Shown here: positions 43,406 to 53,742 of the stretch, piece by piece
Layout of the letters: each line of letters begins with the position of its first letter
Numbering within the stretch: the stretch's first letter is position 1
Source: an uncultured Polaribacter sp.
Lineage (GTDB): Bacteria; Bacteroidota; Bacteroidia; Flavobacteriales; Flavobacteriaceae
Assembly: GCF_947503855.1 (NCBI RefSeq)
Contig: NZ_CANNFF010000002.1
Span: 248,001-312,000, forward strand
Reading direction: 5' to 3'
Length of the DNA: 64,000 bases
Position numbers and translations under genes: made by a program
Notes under the pieces: model-generated
Databases searched by the model: none
What the model was told of the DNA's origin: nothing
The model's input: only the letters and a program-made list of their open reading frames with translations

Positions 43406-45033
43406 TAATCGTCTAAATTTGGTAGTACAAAATCGTTTAAAACCGATTTTTTAGCCATCATTTTTTCTATCTCTTTTACGGTTCTTGGTGCTTCTGCAGA
43501 TAAGTTTATAGGGCCATTTTTGGTAACCAAAATATCGTCTTCTATTCGAATCCCAATTCCCCACCATTTTTTATCGCAATTACTGCCATCTGGAATGTAA
43601 ATTCCTGGTTCCATAGTTACTACCATATTTTCTTCAAAATTACCATAATTACCAGGATCATGCACATCTAAACCAATATGATGCGACGTTCCATGAGGAA
43701 AATAAGGATGTTTTTCATCTACAGATTTTATAATCCCTAATTTATACAAACCTTCGTTGGTAATTTGCCTTGCTATTTGGTTGGGTTTAGCCATACTTTC
43801 GCCAATTTTATAGGCAGCAATACCAGCTTCTTGTGCTTTATAAACAATCTCATAAATTGCTTTTTGTGCATCGGTAAACTTTCCGTTTGCAGGTATGGTT
43901 CTGGTAACATCGGCTGTGTACCCTCTATACTCTGCACCTAAATCCATTAAAACCAAATCGTTACCAACTTTTGTTTTGTTGTTTTCTATGTAATGTAAAA
44001 TACAACCATTGTTACCTGCACCTACTATACTTGGGTAGCCTTCATACTCTGCTCCATATTTTTTATACACAAATTCATGAATTCCTTGTAATTCTGTTTC
44101 AGACATGTGTGGTTTCATAGCTTTCATGACTTCTACTTGACCAATGGCAGAAATACGAACAGCTTTGGTTAATAATTTTAATTCTTCTGCTGTTTTTACT
44201 TCTCTTAACGTAGCTAAGTTTGATGATAAAAAAGAGACATCAATATTTGTTTTTGCATCTAATTTTAAAGAAATTTTTTGCTGTAAATCTTTTTTTACTT
44301 TATCAGACGTTGCTTCTTTATATTGCATTAAGTCTGTATCTTTTTTTAAAGAAGGATCATAAGCTACAGCTCTACCTATTATTTGTGCCACATTTGCACT
44401 ATTTTCTATAGGGGTTGCTTTTACCATCTCATATATTTGTTTTTTTAAAGGCGATAAAAAGTTTTTTGGATTGTAAGCTGCCTTTTCTTTAAAAGATCGC
44501 ACCAAATCGTAAATTTCTGCTTTTTCTCTGTTAGAGTTTCTATAATCGTCGTTAAATTTTTCTATAAATATTCTATCAAACTTTTTAAAATCAATCGTAG
44601 TGTTTATAAACGCTTCTGCATTAAAAGCAACTTTAAAACCCAACTCGTTTTTTGCACCTTCTACCCCCAAGCGTTTTCCATTCCATTGTTCTGCTCTGGC
44701 ATCTCTTTTTTGTACATATAAAATTTCATTATACGTTGTACCATCTGCATCGGTTTGGTTTTCAGAAAACATTGCCAAAACTCCATTAGGTTCTCTATAC
44801 CCCGTTAAATAATAAAAGTTTGGGTCTTGATGAAACATATAATCTACATCATTTGCTCTATTTCTTAATGGATTTGCAAAAACAACAGCCACAGAATTGG
44901 CTGGCATTTTAGCTCTTAAAGCTTCCCTTCTACTTTTATGAAACTCTTTACCCAAATAATCTGTAGGGGTTTGAGAAAAAACACTAAAAGTGCTTACTAA
45001 AAAAAGGGCTATTAAAAACTTATAGGTATTCAT
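43405..45033 (-). CDS. Exported Xaa-Pro aminopeptidase (aminopeptidase P, family M24B)
   Basis: It removes N-terminal residues before proline. The 542-residue protein has a signal peptide ([21 protein letters not shown]), an aminopeptidase P N-terminal domain ([29 protein letters not shown]) and the M24 pita-bread domain. Dinuclear metal ligands appear in [18 protein letters not shown] (two Asp), [13 protein letters not shown] (His), TMEPGIYI (Glu) and IRIEDD (Glu). The export signal means it works in the periplasm. A TACATTTG promoter box lies at 45058-45065. Confidence 0.95.
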   Translation of the reverse strand: MNTYKFLIALFLVSTFSVFSQTPTDYLGKEFHKSRREALRAKMPANSVAVVFANPLRNRANDVDYMFHQDPNFYYLTGYREPNGVLAMFSENQTDADGTTYNEILYVQKRDARAEQWNGKRLGVEGAKNELGFKVAFNAEAFINTTIDFKKFDRIFIEKFNDDYRNSNREKAEIYDLVRSFKEKAAYNPKNFLSPLKKQIYEMVKATPIENSANVAQIIGRAVAYDPSLKKDTDLMQYKEATSDKVKKDLQQKISLKLDAKTNIDVSFLSSNLATLREVKTAEELKLLTKAVRISAIGQVEVMKAMKPHMSETELQGIHEFVYKKYGAEYEGYPSIVGAGNNGCILHYIENNKTKVGNDLVLMDLGAEYRGYTADVTRTIPANGKFTDAQKAIYEIVYKAQEAGIAAYKIGESMAKPNQIARQITNEGLYKLGIIKSVDEKHPYFPHGTSHHIGLDVHDPGNYGNFEENMVVTMEPGIYIPDGSNCDKKWWGIGIRIEDDILVTKNGPINLSAEAPRTVKEIEKMMAKKSVLNDFVLPNLDD

Positions 45034-45057
45034 TATTTACTGTTTTTGGATGATGAC

Positions 45058-45065
45058 CAAATGTA
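45058..45065 (-). promoter_or_regulatory. -7 promoter element TACATTTG of the aminopeptidase P gene
   Basis: Exact TAnnTTTG match on the minus strand, 24 bases before the ATG at 45033. Confidence 0.5.
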
Positions 45066-45163
45066 AAATAAAAAAATTTGGAAAAGAAAAAATTAACGAA
45101 AAATTAGTTGTTGATTATTGTCCATTTTTCAATAATTTAGCTGAAATTTTAAGAAATCTATAA

Positions 45164-46249
45164 ATGAAAAATATAGCTTTAAACAATTTACACATTTCTT
45201 TAGGTGCTAAAATGGTGCCTTTTGCAGGCTATAACATGCCTGTACAATACGAAGGTGTAACAGCAGAACATATAACAGTTAGAGAAGCTGTAGGTGTTTT
45301 TGACGTAAGTCATATGGGAGAGTTTTTAGTATCTGGCAAAAATGCTTTACCATTACTACAAAAAGTAACTTCTAACGATGTGTCTAAATTAGCCATTGGA
45401 GATGCACAATACAGTTGTTTTCCTAATACAGAAAATGGTATTGTAGACGATTTAATTTGTTACAAAATTAAAGAAGAGCAATATTTATTAGTGGTAAATG
45501 CCTCTAACATAGAAAAAGATTGGAACTGGATTTCTAAGTATAATAAAGAGTTTGGAGCCGATTTAAGAGATTTATCAGATGATTATTCACTCTTAGCAAT
45601 ACAAGGCCCGAAAGCTGTGGAAGCAATGCAATCTTTGACTTCTTTAGACTTGGCAGCTATTCCGTTTTACAAATTTAAAGTAGGTGATTTTGCCGGTATT
45701 AAAAACGTAATCATTTCTGCAACTGGTTATACAGGTTCTGGTGGTTTTGAAATTTACTGTAAAAACAGCGAAGTTGAACAAATTTGGAATACAGTTTTTG
45801 AAGCGGGTGCTAATTTTGGTATCAAACCTATTGGCTTGGCAGCAAGAGATACTTTGCGTTTAGAAATGGGGTATTGTTTGTATGGTAATGATATAGACGA
45901 CACAACCTCTCCCATAGAAGCTGGTTTGGGTTGGATTACAAAATTTACCAAAGACTTTGTAAATGCAGAGGCTTTGGCAAAACAAAAAGAAGAAAAACCA
46001 CAAAAAAAATTGGTCGCTTTTCAGTTAGATGAACGAGGCATACCAAGACACGGGTATGATATTGTAGATGTAAATGGAAATTGTATTGGAAACGTAACTT
46101 CTGGAACCATGAGCCCTTGTTTGCAAAAAGGAATAGGCATGGGATATGTACCTACTGCATTTGCAAAATCTGGCACACAAATTTATATACAAGTACGTAA
46201 AAAAGCAATTCCTGCCACTGTAGTAAAATTGCCCTTTTATAAAGGATAA
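45164..46249 (+). CDS. gcvT: Glycine cleavage system T protein (aminomethyltransferase)
   Basis: It transfers the methylene group from the H-protein to tetrahydrofolate. The 361-residue sequence has [27 protein letters not shown], the folate-site region [12 protein letters not shown], the [16 protein letters not shown] motif and the C-terminal [18 protein letters not shown]. No glycine riboswitch is visible in the 130 bases upstream, and gcvH and gcvP are not adjacent. Confidence 0.97.
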   Translation: MKNIALNNLHISLGAKMVPFAGYNMPVQYEGVTAEHITVREAVGVFDVSHMGEFLVSGKNALPLLQKVTSNDVSKLAIGDAQYSCFPNTENGIVDDLICYKIKEEQYLLVVNASNIEKDWNWISKYNKEFGADLRDLSDDYSLLAIQGPKAVEAMQSLTSLDLAAIPFYKFKVGDFAGIKNVIISATGYTGSGGFEIYCKNSEVEQIWNTVFEAGANFGIKPIGLAARDTLRLEMGYCLYGNDIDDTTSPIEAGLGWITKFTKDFVNAEALAKQKEEKPQKKLVAFQLDERGIPRHGYDIVDVNGNCIGNVTSGTMSPCLQKGIGMGYVPTAFAKSGTQIYIQVRKKAIPATVVKLPFYKG

Positions 46250-46272
46250 AAATTCATTTTTTAATTAAATAC

Positions 46273-46301
46273 ATAAAACCTTGCAAATTGCAAGGTTTTA
46301 T
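46273..46301 (+). terminator. Hairpin terminator after gcvT
   Basis: A 14-base perfect palindrome (ATAAAACCTTGCAA and its complement) followed by only a weak T stretch. Confidence 0.75.
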
Positions 46302-46456
46302 AATTTTAAAAAACTATTTTCGTCTCACATTTTTTTTTAAATTTTACTATGAATTGTTTATTAACAGGCACAAGCTGCATCTGTACCTACAAGTCCTGGT
46401 TGGTGATAAAACAACTACTAAAAGATAAAACAAATTATAAAATATCAAACTCAACA

Positions 46457-47803
46457 ATGAAACAAATTTTCACATTTTTAGCAGCAGTATTATTCACTGC
46501 AACAACATCTGCCCAAGTGGGTATAGGCACAACAACTCCAGACCCTTCTGCAGCTTTAGATATTACTTCTACCACAAAAGGATTATTAATACCACGAATG
46601 ACCAATGCTCAGCGTCAAGCTATTTCAAGCCCAGTGGCAGGGTTAATGGTCTTTGTCACAGATTTTGATGGAGGTAGATTTATGTTTTATAACGGAACAG
46701 AATGGGGTACACTTTCTTTTGCAGAGACACGTCCAGACGCTCCCACAATTACGGGGGTGACATCAAGTATCTCACAACAAGTTACAGTTTCATTTACAGC
46801 CCCATCAAATAATGGAGGCTCAGCAATTACTTCCTACACAGCAACTTCAAATCCAGGCGGTTTTACAGGAACAGTAAGTCAAGCAGGAAGTGGCAGCATT
46901 ACAGTTACTGGTCTTACCAATGGCACAGCCTATACATTTACAGTTACTGCAACCAACAGCATTGGAACAAGTTTACCAAGTGCTACTTCAAATGCAGTGG
47001 CGCCAGCGGCAGTACCTTTTTCTCCAACAATTACAGGAGTGACATCAGGAGATGGACAGGTATCAGTTGCATTTTCAGCGCCTGTAGATAATGGCGGTTC
47101 AACTATAACCTCTTATACGGCAACCTCAACTCCAGGCGGTTTTACAGGAACAGTAAACCAAGCAGGAAGTGGTACTATATCAATACCAGGCCTTACCAAT
47201 GGCACAGCTTATACCTTTACAGTTACTGCAGCCAACAGCGCTGGAACAAGTTTACCAAGCGCTGCTTCAAATGCGGTGGCGCCATGGTCGCCTTCAGGTC
47301 CCGTAAATTACACCATACTTGATCAATATACCAACAGAGTGCCAACTGGAACCAGTTATAACCAACTAACAAATTATAATGAATATGTTGATGCAGGATC
47401 TGTTGATGCTTCCCCTTTTATCATCACAAAACTAACTTCATACGCAGGCGGTATTCTATTTTATGGTACTACAGAATTGAATTCAGAAGCTTCAGAAAAC
47501 ACGTTTCGACTTACGGCTAGTACCGGGAATTTTGATTTTATTTCATTTTACCTTGATAATTTGGAAGGAAACATATATCCAGGAACTTCATCAACACTTC
47601 CAAGAATAACGCTTACCTCAAGTTCTGGATCTACTGTGACTTATGAAGCTAAAGTTATGAGTTGTGATGAAGATATGGGTTGCATGTATGATTATAATGA
47701 AACTGGTGTCAAAACGTTAAATTGGAATAATGTGGAATGGGTTGATATCAAAACGCAATATACAAAAGCTAAAACAAAAAATTTCGTTCTGAATAAACTG
47801 TAA
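46457..47803 (+). CDS. Exported surface protein with two fibronectin type III repeats
   Basis: The function is unknown. The 448-residue protein has a signal peptide (MKQIFTFLAAVLFTATTSAQ) and a module typical of Bacteroidota surface proteins and phage-tail-like fibres (VGIGTTTPDPSAALDI, GLLIPRMTNAQRQAI, MFYNGTEWGTL). Two nearly identical fibronectin III domains (offset 93 residues, 279 bases) and a 150-residue C-terminal domain without a recognised family follow. No T9SS sorting domain is seen. Base composition is richer in G+C than its neighbours (53 of 120 bases at 46801-46920). The start is ATG 46457; the frame extends upstream to 46349 without a signal peptide. Confidence 0.85.
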   Translation: MKQIFTFLAAVLFTATTSAQVGIGTTTPDPSAALDITSTTKGLLIPRMTNAQRQAISSPVAGLMVFVTDFDGGRFMFYNGTEWGTLSFAETRPDAPTITGVTSSISQQVTVSFTAPSNNGGSAITSYTATSNPGGFTGTVSQAGSGSITVTGLTNGTAYTFTVTATNSIGTSLPSATSNAVAPAAVPFSPTITGVTSGDGQVSVAFSAPVDNGGSTITSYTATSTPGGFTGTVNQAGSGTISIPGLTNGTAYTFTVTAANSAGTSLPSAASNAVAPWSPSGPVNYTILDQYTNRVPTGTSYNQLTNYNEYVDAGSVDASPFIITKLTSYAGGILFYGTTELNSEASENTFRLTASTGNFDFISFYLDNLEGNIYPGTSSTLPRITLTSSSGSTVTYEAKVMSCDEDMGCMYDYNETGVKTLNWNNVEWVDIKTQYTKAKTKNFVLNKL

Positions 47804-48013
47804 GGCTTGTTTTTAAAAAACGTGACTCTATAAATTCAATTTAAATAATGCTCTAAGAAACATAAACCCTTAAATGAATAATTATAAAACTTAAAACGTC
47901 AATTCTTTGTGGTATTTAGACTTTAAAAAAACCTTATAAAGTCCTTTATGATTATAAAGAAAAACGTATCAACCTAAGTATAGATACCCAATATATGGGT
48001 GAGAGATATTATA
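47804..48013. other. Intergenic stretch with a possible gene remnant
   Basis: No complete gene is seen in this AT-rich stretch. A short open stretch at 47932-48039 (plus strand) reads PYKVLYDYKEKRINLSID and onward to a TAG, but it has no start codon and no recognisable family. It may be the end of a decayed gene. Confidence 0.4.
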
Positions 48014-48047
48014 AAAAAATCCTAATAATTACTTATTAGGATTTTTT
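48014..48047. terminator. Bidirectional terminator upstream of the ychF stop
   Basis: A 15-base stem (AAAAAATCCTAATAA / TTATTAGGATTTTTT) with loop TTAC and flanking T/A runs. It serves ychF and possibly the plus-strand surface protein gene. Confidence 0.9.
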
Positions 48048-48069
48048 TTATTTTTATTTTAAAAGTTAC

Positions 48070-49161
48070 TTAAACGTTAAATCTAAAGTGCATTACATCT
48101 CCATCTTTTACAACATACTCCTTACCTTCTACTCTCATTTTACCAGCTTCTTTAACTTTGGCTTCAGAACCATAAGTAACATAGTCCTCATAAGAAATGG
48201 TTTCTGCTCTAATAAATCCTTTTTCAAAATCGGTATGAATTACACCTGCTGCTTGTGGTGCTGTTGAGCCAATAGGAATTGTCCATGCTCTTACCTCTTT
48301 TACACCTGCTGTAAAGTAGGTTTGTAAGTTTAATAATTTATAGGCAGAACGTACCAGTCTAGAAACACCAGCTTCTTCTAAGCCAATATCTTCTAAAAAT
48401 AGTTGACGCTCTTCGTAATCTTCTAATTCTGTAATATCTGCTTCTGTACCTACTGCCAACACAATAACTTCTGCGTTTTCATGCGCAACTGCTGCTTTTA
48501 CTTTGTCTACATAATCGTTACCAGAAACAGCGGAATTTTCATCAACATTACACACATACAATACTGGTTTTGCAGTAATAAATTGTAAAGGTTTTACAAA
48601 TTCTTGTTCTTTTTCAGAAAAATCTAAAGCTCTTACAGATTTACCTTCTAATAAAGTTGCTTCTACTTTTAGCAAAACTTCTAATTCTACTTGCGCTTCT
48701 TTATTTCCTGTTTTTGCAGTTCTTTTTACACGCTCTAAACGTTTTTGAACCGTTTCTAGGTCTTTTAATTGCAACTCTATATCTATGGTTTCTTTATCTC
48801 TAACAGGGTCTATAGAATTGTCTACGTGAATAATATTATCATTATCAAAACAACGCAAAACATGTAAAATTGCGTCTGTTTCTCTAATATTTGCTAAAAA
48901 TTGATTTCCTAAACCTTCTCCTTTACTTGCGCCTTTAACCAAACCAGCAATGTCTACAATTTCTACAGTTGCAGGTAAAACACGCTCTGGGTTTACCAAT
49001 TCTTCTAATTTTTCTAAACGTGTATCTGGCACGTTTACAACCCCTAAATTAGGTTCTATGGTACAAAAAGGAAAGTTGGCACTTTGCGCTTTTGCGTTAG
49101 ATAAACAGTTAAATAAAGTTGATTTTCCTACGTTTGGTAATCCTACAATTCCAGCTTTCAT
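48070..49161 (-). CDS. ychF: Redox-regulated ATPase YchF
   Basis: Obg-related ATPase that binds the 50S subunit. The 363-residue protein has the P-loop GLPNVGKST, switch region PFCTIEPN, G3 [17 protein letters not shown] and the OBG-type motif at residues of NVDE in place of NKxD. The C-terminal TGS domain is present ([29 protein letters not shown]). Length is standard. A TATATTTG promoter box lies at 49218-49225. Confidence 0.97.
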   Translation of the reverse strand: MKAGIVGLPNVGKSTLFNCLSNAKAQSANFPFCTIEPNLGVVNVPDTRLEKLEELVNPERVLPATVEIVDIAGLVKGASKGEGLGNQFLANIRETDAILHVLRCFDNDNIIHVDNSIDPVRDKETIDIELQLKDLETVQKRLERVKRTAKTGNKEAQVELEVLLKVEATLLEGKSVRALDFSEKEQEFVKPLQFITAKPVLYVCNVDENSAVSGNDYVDKVKAAVAHENAEVIVLAVGTEADITELEDYEERQLFLEDIGLEEAGVSRLVRSAYKLLNLQTYFTAGVKEVRAWTIPIGSTAPQAAGVIHTDFEKGFIRAETISYEDYVTYGSEAKVKEAGKMRVEGKEYVVKDGDVMHFRFNV

Positions 49162-49217
49162 TTTTCTTTATGTATTTGGATAAAAGATGCAAGAATCAAG
49201 AGTTGATTTTTGCGATG

Positions 49218-49225
49218 CAAATATA
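49218..49225 (-). promoter_or_regulatory. -7 promoter element TATATTTG for ychF
   Basis: Exact TAnnTTTG match on the minus strand, just downstream of the ferredoxin terminator and 56 bases before the ychF ATG. Confidence 0.5.
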
Positions 49226-49237
49226 TATGATTTAAAA

Positions 49238-49270
49238 ATAAAAAATTCCGAAATTACTTCGGAATTTTTT
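49238..49270 (-). terminator. Terminator of the ferredoxin gene
   Basis: Stem AAAAATTCCGAA / TTCGGAATTTTT with a five-base loop and a minus-strand T run. Confidence 0.88.
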
Positions 49271-49306
49271 ATTTATTTCTTGATAGTGTATTCTTGTATT
49301 TATCAA

Positions 49307-49711
<405 letters not shown>

Positions 49712-49726
49712 TTACATCCAAAATAA

Positions 49727-50788
49727 ATGACACCTATTCAAGATAGAATTGCTGCTTTTAACAAATTAGGCATCTTTTTAAGTCAATTTTCTACCAAAAA
49801 AATTGAAAAAAAAGCCCCTATTGAACATAATGATTTGTTTTTTGATGGTTTTAAACATCAACTAAAACTAGCACAAGAAAATAACTCTTGGTTTACCAAA
49901 GAAAATATTTTATTTGCTTTAGAAAGCTGGTCTAAAGCTTTAACAAACAGCAATTTAGAAAAATGGATTTCTAAGAACGCTGTTCACACAAAAACATCAA
50001 AAAAAGTGGCTATTGTAATGGCTGGTAATATTCCTTTAGTGGGTTTTCATGACTTTTTATCGGTTTTAATTTCTGGGCATACTGTACTGGTAAAACAATC
50101 TTCTAATGACAAACACTTATTGCCTTTTTTAGCCAAGTATTTAGAATATGTAGAAGGTAGTTTTAAAGGAAAAATCACTTTTACAGAACAAAAATTAGAA
50201 AATTTTGATGCTGTAATTGCTACCGGAAGCGATAATACAGCACGTTATTTCGAATATTATTTTAAGAATAAACCCAATATTATTAGAAAAAGCAGAAACT
50301 CTGTAGCTGTTTTAAAAGGGAATGAATCTGAAGAAGAATTACAAAAATTATCTGATGATGTGTTTACCTATTTTGGTTTGGGTTGCAGATCTGTATCTAA
50401 ATTATATGTTCCTAAAGATTACGATTTCAATCACTTCTTTAACGGAATGTATGTAAAAAAAGATATGATTAACAACGCTAAATATGCCAATAATTACGAT
50501 TATAACAAGGCTGTGTATTTAATGAGTGAGTTTGATTTGCTAGAAAACGGTTTTTTAATGATTAAGGAAGATGAAAGTTACTCCTCTCCTATTGCCACCG
50601 TTTTTTATGAATATTATGATAATGAAATTGATTTAAAAATAAAATTACACGAAGAAAGAGAAAAAATTCAGTGTATTGTTGCCAAAGACTTTATAGAAAA
50701 TGAAGTTACATTTGGCGAAACACAAAACCCACAATTGTGGGATTATGCAGATGGTATTAATACCCTAGAATTTTTATCAAAAATATAA
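49727..50788 (+). CDS. LuxC-like acyl-CoA reductase
   Basis: It is predicted to reduce an acyl-CoA or acyl group to the aldehyde using NAD(P)H. The 353-residue ALDH-like protein has VAIVMAGNIPLVGFHDFLSVLISGH, ATGSDNTARYFEYYF and the active cysteine region FTYFGLGCRSVSKLYV. It sits between ferredoxin and serC. In many Flavobacteriaceae this order is conserved, but there are no other lux genes here. Bioluminescence is therefore not implied. Confidence 0.88.
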   Translation: MTPIQDRIAAFNKLGIFLSQFSTKKIEKKAPIEHNDLFFDGFKHQLKLAQENNSWFTKENILFALESWSKALTNSNLEKWISKNAVHTKTSKKVAIVMAGNIPLVGFHDFLSVLISGHTVLVKQSSNDKHLLPFLAKYLEYVEGSFKGKITFTEQKLENFDAVIATGSDNTARYFEYYFKNKPNIIRKSRNSVAVLKGNESEEELQKLSDDVFTYFGLGCRSVSKLYVPKDYDFNHFFNGMYVKKDMINNAKYANNYDYNKAVYLMSEFDLLENGFLMIKEDESYSSPIATVFYEYYDNEIDLKIKLHEEREKIQCIVAKDFIENEVTFGETQNPQLWDYADGINTLEFLSKI

Positions 50789-50870
50789 ATTAGTTGTTGG
50801 TTCATGGCTTCTAGTTTTTATTTGTAAAAAACTTTGAAACTTTGAAACCTTGTAACTCAAAAAGAAAAAA

Positions 50871-51935
50871 ATGAAAAAACATAATTTTAGTGCAGGGCCT
50901 TGTATTTTACCACAAGAAGTTTTGCAAAAAGCATCAGAAGCTGTTGTTAATTTTAATAATGATGATTTATCGTTGATAGAAATATCTCACAGAAGCAAAG
51001 CTTTTGTTGATGTGATGGAAAAAGCTAGAAGTTTGGCTTTAGAATTGTTAGGCCTAGAAAACAAAGGATACAAAGCGTTGTTTTTACAAGGTGGTGCTAG
51101 TTTAGAATTTTTAATGGTAGCTTATAATTTACTAAACAAAAAAGCAGCTTATTTAAACACAGGTACTTGGTCTGACAAAGCGATTAAAGAAGCCAAAGCA
51201 TTTGGAGAATTGATAGAAGTTGCCTCGTCTAAAGACAAAGGTTTTTCTTACATTCCTAAAGATTTTACAATACCACAAGATGCCGATTATTTTCACTGTA
51301 CAAGTAATAATACTGTTGCTGGTACTCAAATAAAAGAATTTCCAGAAACCAATGTTCCGTTGGTTTGCGATATGAGTTCAGATATTTTTTCGCGTCAATT
51401 AGATTTCGAAAAGTTCGATTTAATTTATGCAGGCGCACAAAAAAATATGGGCCCTGCAGGTACTACTTTGGTCATTATAAAAGAAGAAATTTTAGGCAAG
51501 GTAGAAAGGCACATTCCTTCTATGCTAAACTATCAAATTCATATAGATAAAGACAGTATGTTTAACACACCGTCTGTTTTTGCGGTTTATGTTTCTATGT
51601 TAACTCTACAATGGTTAAAAGATTTGGGTGGCATTCCGTTTATAGAAAAGGTAAACAATAAAAAAGCGGCACTTTTGTATGCAGAAATTGATAGAAATCC
51701 TCTTTTTAAAGGAATTGTAGCCAAAGAAGATCGAAGTATTATGAACGCTACTTTTAATCTAGTAGATGATGCTCATAAAGAAACCTTCGACAAAATGTGG
51801 CAAAAAGCAGGTATAAATGGTTTACATGGCCATAGAAGTGTTGGTGGTTACAGAGCAAGTATGTACAATGCATTACCTTTATATAGTGTGCAGGTTTTAG
51901 TTGATGTAATGCAAGCATTAGAAAACAAGGTGTAA
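50871..51935 (+). CDS. serC: Phosphoserine aminotransferase
   Basis: It makes 3-phosphoserine from 3-phosphohydroxypyruvate. The 354-residue PLP enzyme has KHNFSAGPCILPQEVLQKA, FLQGGAS, the PLP lysine in YAGAQKNMGPAG and the C-terminal HRSVGGYRASMYNA. It is followed 65 bases later by serA, so both serine-pathway enzymes are co-located. Confidence 0.97.
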   Translation: MKKHNFSAGPCILPQEVLQKASEAVVNFNNDDLSLIEISHRSKAFVDVMEKARSLALELLGLENKGYKALFLQGGASLEFLMVAYNLLNKKAAYLNTGTWSDKAIKEAKAFGELIEVASSKDKGFSYIPKDFTIPQDADYFHCTSNNTVAGTQIKEFPETNVPLVCDMSSDIFSRQLDFEKFDLIYAGAQKNMGPAGTTLVIIKEEILGKVERHIPSMLNYQIHIDKDSMFNTPSVFAVYVSMLTLQWLKDLGGIPFIEKVNNKKAALLYAEIDRNPLFKGIVAKEDRSIMNATFNLVDDAHKETFDKMWQKAGINGLHGHRSVGGYRASMYNALPLYSVQVLVDVMQALENKV

Positions 51936-52000
51936 GGTTTTGTATTTAATATTAAATAAACTTTGAACGCTTAATTTTAAATTTTGAACATTTTTAAAAA

Positions 52001-52954
52001 ATGAAAATATTAGCAAACGATGGAATTTCTAAAAGTGGTATTGACACATTAGAAAAAGGAGGATTTGAAGTAATTACTAAAAAAGTTGCTCAAAATCAAC
52101 TAGAAAATTATATAAACGAACACAATATAGACGCAATTCTAGTTAGAAGTGCTACACAAGTTAGACAAGAATTAATAGATGCTTGCCCTAGTTTAAAATT
52201 AATTGGACGTGGTGGAATTGGTATGGATAATATTGATGTAGATTACGCCATAGACCAAGGTTTGCATGTAATTAATACCCCAGATGCTTCTGCAAGTTCT
52301 GTGGCAGAATTGGTTTTTGCTCATTTATTTGGAATGGCAAGATTTTTACATTCAGCTAACAGAGAAATGCCTTTAGAAGGCGATACACGTTTTAAAGAAT
52401 TGAAAAAAGCATATTCGCAAGGTATCGAGTTAAGAGGAAAAACGTTAGGAATTATTGGTTTTGGAAGAATAGGACAAGAAGTTGCAAAAATTGCGTTAGC
52501 ATTGGGAATGCAAGTTTTAGCCGCTGATAATGAAGTATTAACTGTGCCTATAACGTTAGATTTTTTTAACGGACAAAAATTAACTTTTACTATAGATACG
52601 ATAGAAAAAGAGGAAGTATTAAAAGAAGCCGATTTTATTTCTTTACACGTGCCTGCACAAGAAAATTACATTATTACCAAAGAAGAATTTGCGAAAATGA
52701 AAAATGGTGTTGGTATTGTAAATACAGCAAGAGGTGGTATATTACATGAAGTAGATTTGGTAAATGCTATCGAAGAAGGCAAAGTACAATTTGCAGGGTT
52801 AGATGTATTTGAAACAGAACCAACCCCTGCTGTTCAGTTGTTAATGAATCCAGAAATGTCTTTAACCCCACATATTGGTGCTGCTACCATAGAAGCTCAA
52901 GATAGAATTGGTACAGAGTTGGCAAATCAAATTATTGCTTTGTTAAAAAATTAG
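52001..52954 (+). CDS. serA: D-3-phosphoglycerate dehydrogenase, short form
   Basis: First step of serine synthesis. The 317-residue D-2-hydroxyacid dehydrogenase has [11 protein letters not shown], the nucleotide-binding [16 protein letters not shown] and the catalytic histidine in LTPHIGAAT. It lacks the C-terminal ACT domain, so serine feedback as in E. coli SerA is not expected. It follows serC in the same direction. Confidence 0.92.
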   Translation: MKILANDGISKSGIDTLEKGGFEVITKKVAQNQLENYINEHNIDAILVRSATQVRQELIDACPSLKLIGRGGIGMDNIDVDYAIDQGLHVINTPDASASSVAELVFAHLFGMARFLHSANREMPLEGDTRFKELKKAYSQGIELRGKTLGIIGFGRIGQEVAKIALALGMQVLAADNEVLTVPITLDFFNGQKLTFTIDTIEKEEVLKEADFISLHVPAQENYIITKEEFAKMKNGVGIVNTARGGILHEVDLVNAIEEGKVQFAGLDVFETEPTPAVQLLMNPEMSLTPHIGAATIEAQDRIGTELANQIIALLKN

Positions 52955-53050
52955 TATTTAGTAATAATGAAAATACTTCGACAAGCTTAACTTTACGCTG
53001 GTTAAAAATATCAACTTAGAAACGCTGAATTTTAAACTTTAAGAAATAAC

Positions 53051-53713
53051 ATGATAAAAGAAAATTTACAAAAAATAAAAAATACAATTCCAGATAAGGT
53101 TACACTCGTTGCCGTTTCTAAAACCAAACCTGTTGCAGATTTACAAGAAGCTTATGATGCTGGTCAGCGTATTTTTGGTGAAAATAGGATTCAGGAAATG
53201 GTAGAAAAATATGAAACTTTACCCAAAGACATTAAATGGCACATGATTGGTCATTTACAAAGTAATAAGGTAAAATACATGGCGCATTTTGTAGATTTAA
53301 TTCATGGTGTAGATACGTTTAAAAAGCTAAAAGAAATCAACAAACAAGCAAAAAAACACAATAGAGTTATCAACTGTTTGTTACAAGCTAAAATTGCAAA
53401 AGAAGACAGCAAATTTGGTTTGTCTTTTAATGATATTGAAGAAATTTTACAATCACCAAAATTAAAAGAACTAGAAAATATTAAAATTGTTGGATTGATG
53501 GGAATGGCTACCTTTACAGATAACCAAGAACAATTACAAGAAGAGTTTTCATCTTTAAACGTGTTTTTTAAACAACAAAAAAATACTATTGAAACTAAAA
53601 ATTGCCGTTTAGAAATTTTATCAATGGGTATGAGTGGCGATTATTTATTAGCAATTTCTAACGGAAGCACAATGATTCGCGTAGGAAGCTCTATATTTGG
53701 TAGCAGAAATTAA
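53051..53713 (+). CDS. YggS-family PLP-homeostasis protein
   Basis: A 220-residue fold-type III PLP-binding protein of the PLPHP/YggS family. The PLP lysine lies in VAVSKTKP, followed by FGENRIQE, WHMIGHLQSNK and the C-terminal MGMSGDYLLAI...STMIRVGSSIFG. The family regulates vitamin B6 and amino-acid balance. It lies between serA and the exonuclease, all in one direction. Confidence 0.94.
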   Translation: MIKENLQKIKNTIPDKVTLVAVSKTKPVADLQEAYDAGQRIFGENRIQEMVEKYETLPKDIKWHMIGHLQSNKVKYMAHFVDLIHGVDTFKKLKEINKQAKKHNRVINCLLQAKIAKEDSKFGLSFNDIEEILQSPKLKELENIKIVGLMGMATFTDNQEQLQEEFSSLNVFFKQQKNTIETKNCRLEILSMGMSGDYLLAISNGSTMIRVGSSIFGSRN

Positions 53714-53742
53714 AATTAACAATTACTCCGATAATAAATAAT

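Noticed and set aside
45034..45163. Glycine riboswitch upstream of gcvT
   Set aside because: No conserved stem or G-rich core was found in the 130-base stretch.
52970..52990. Possible REP-like motif CTTCGACAAGCTT before the YggS gene
   Set aside because: It is short and lacks a clear partner arm; it could be chance or a remnant.
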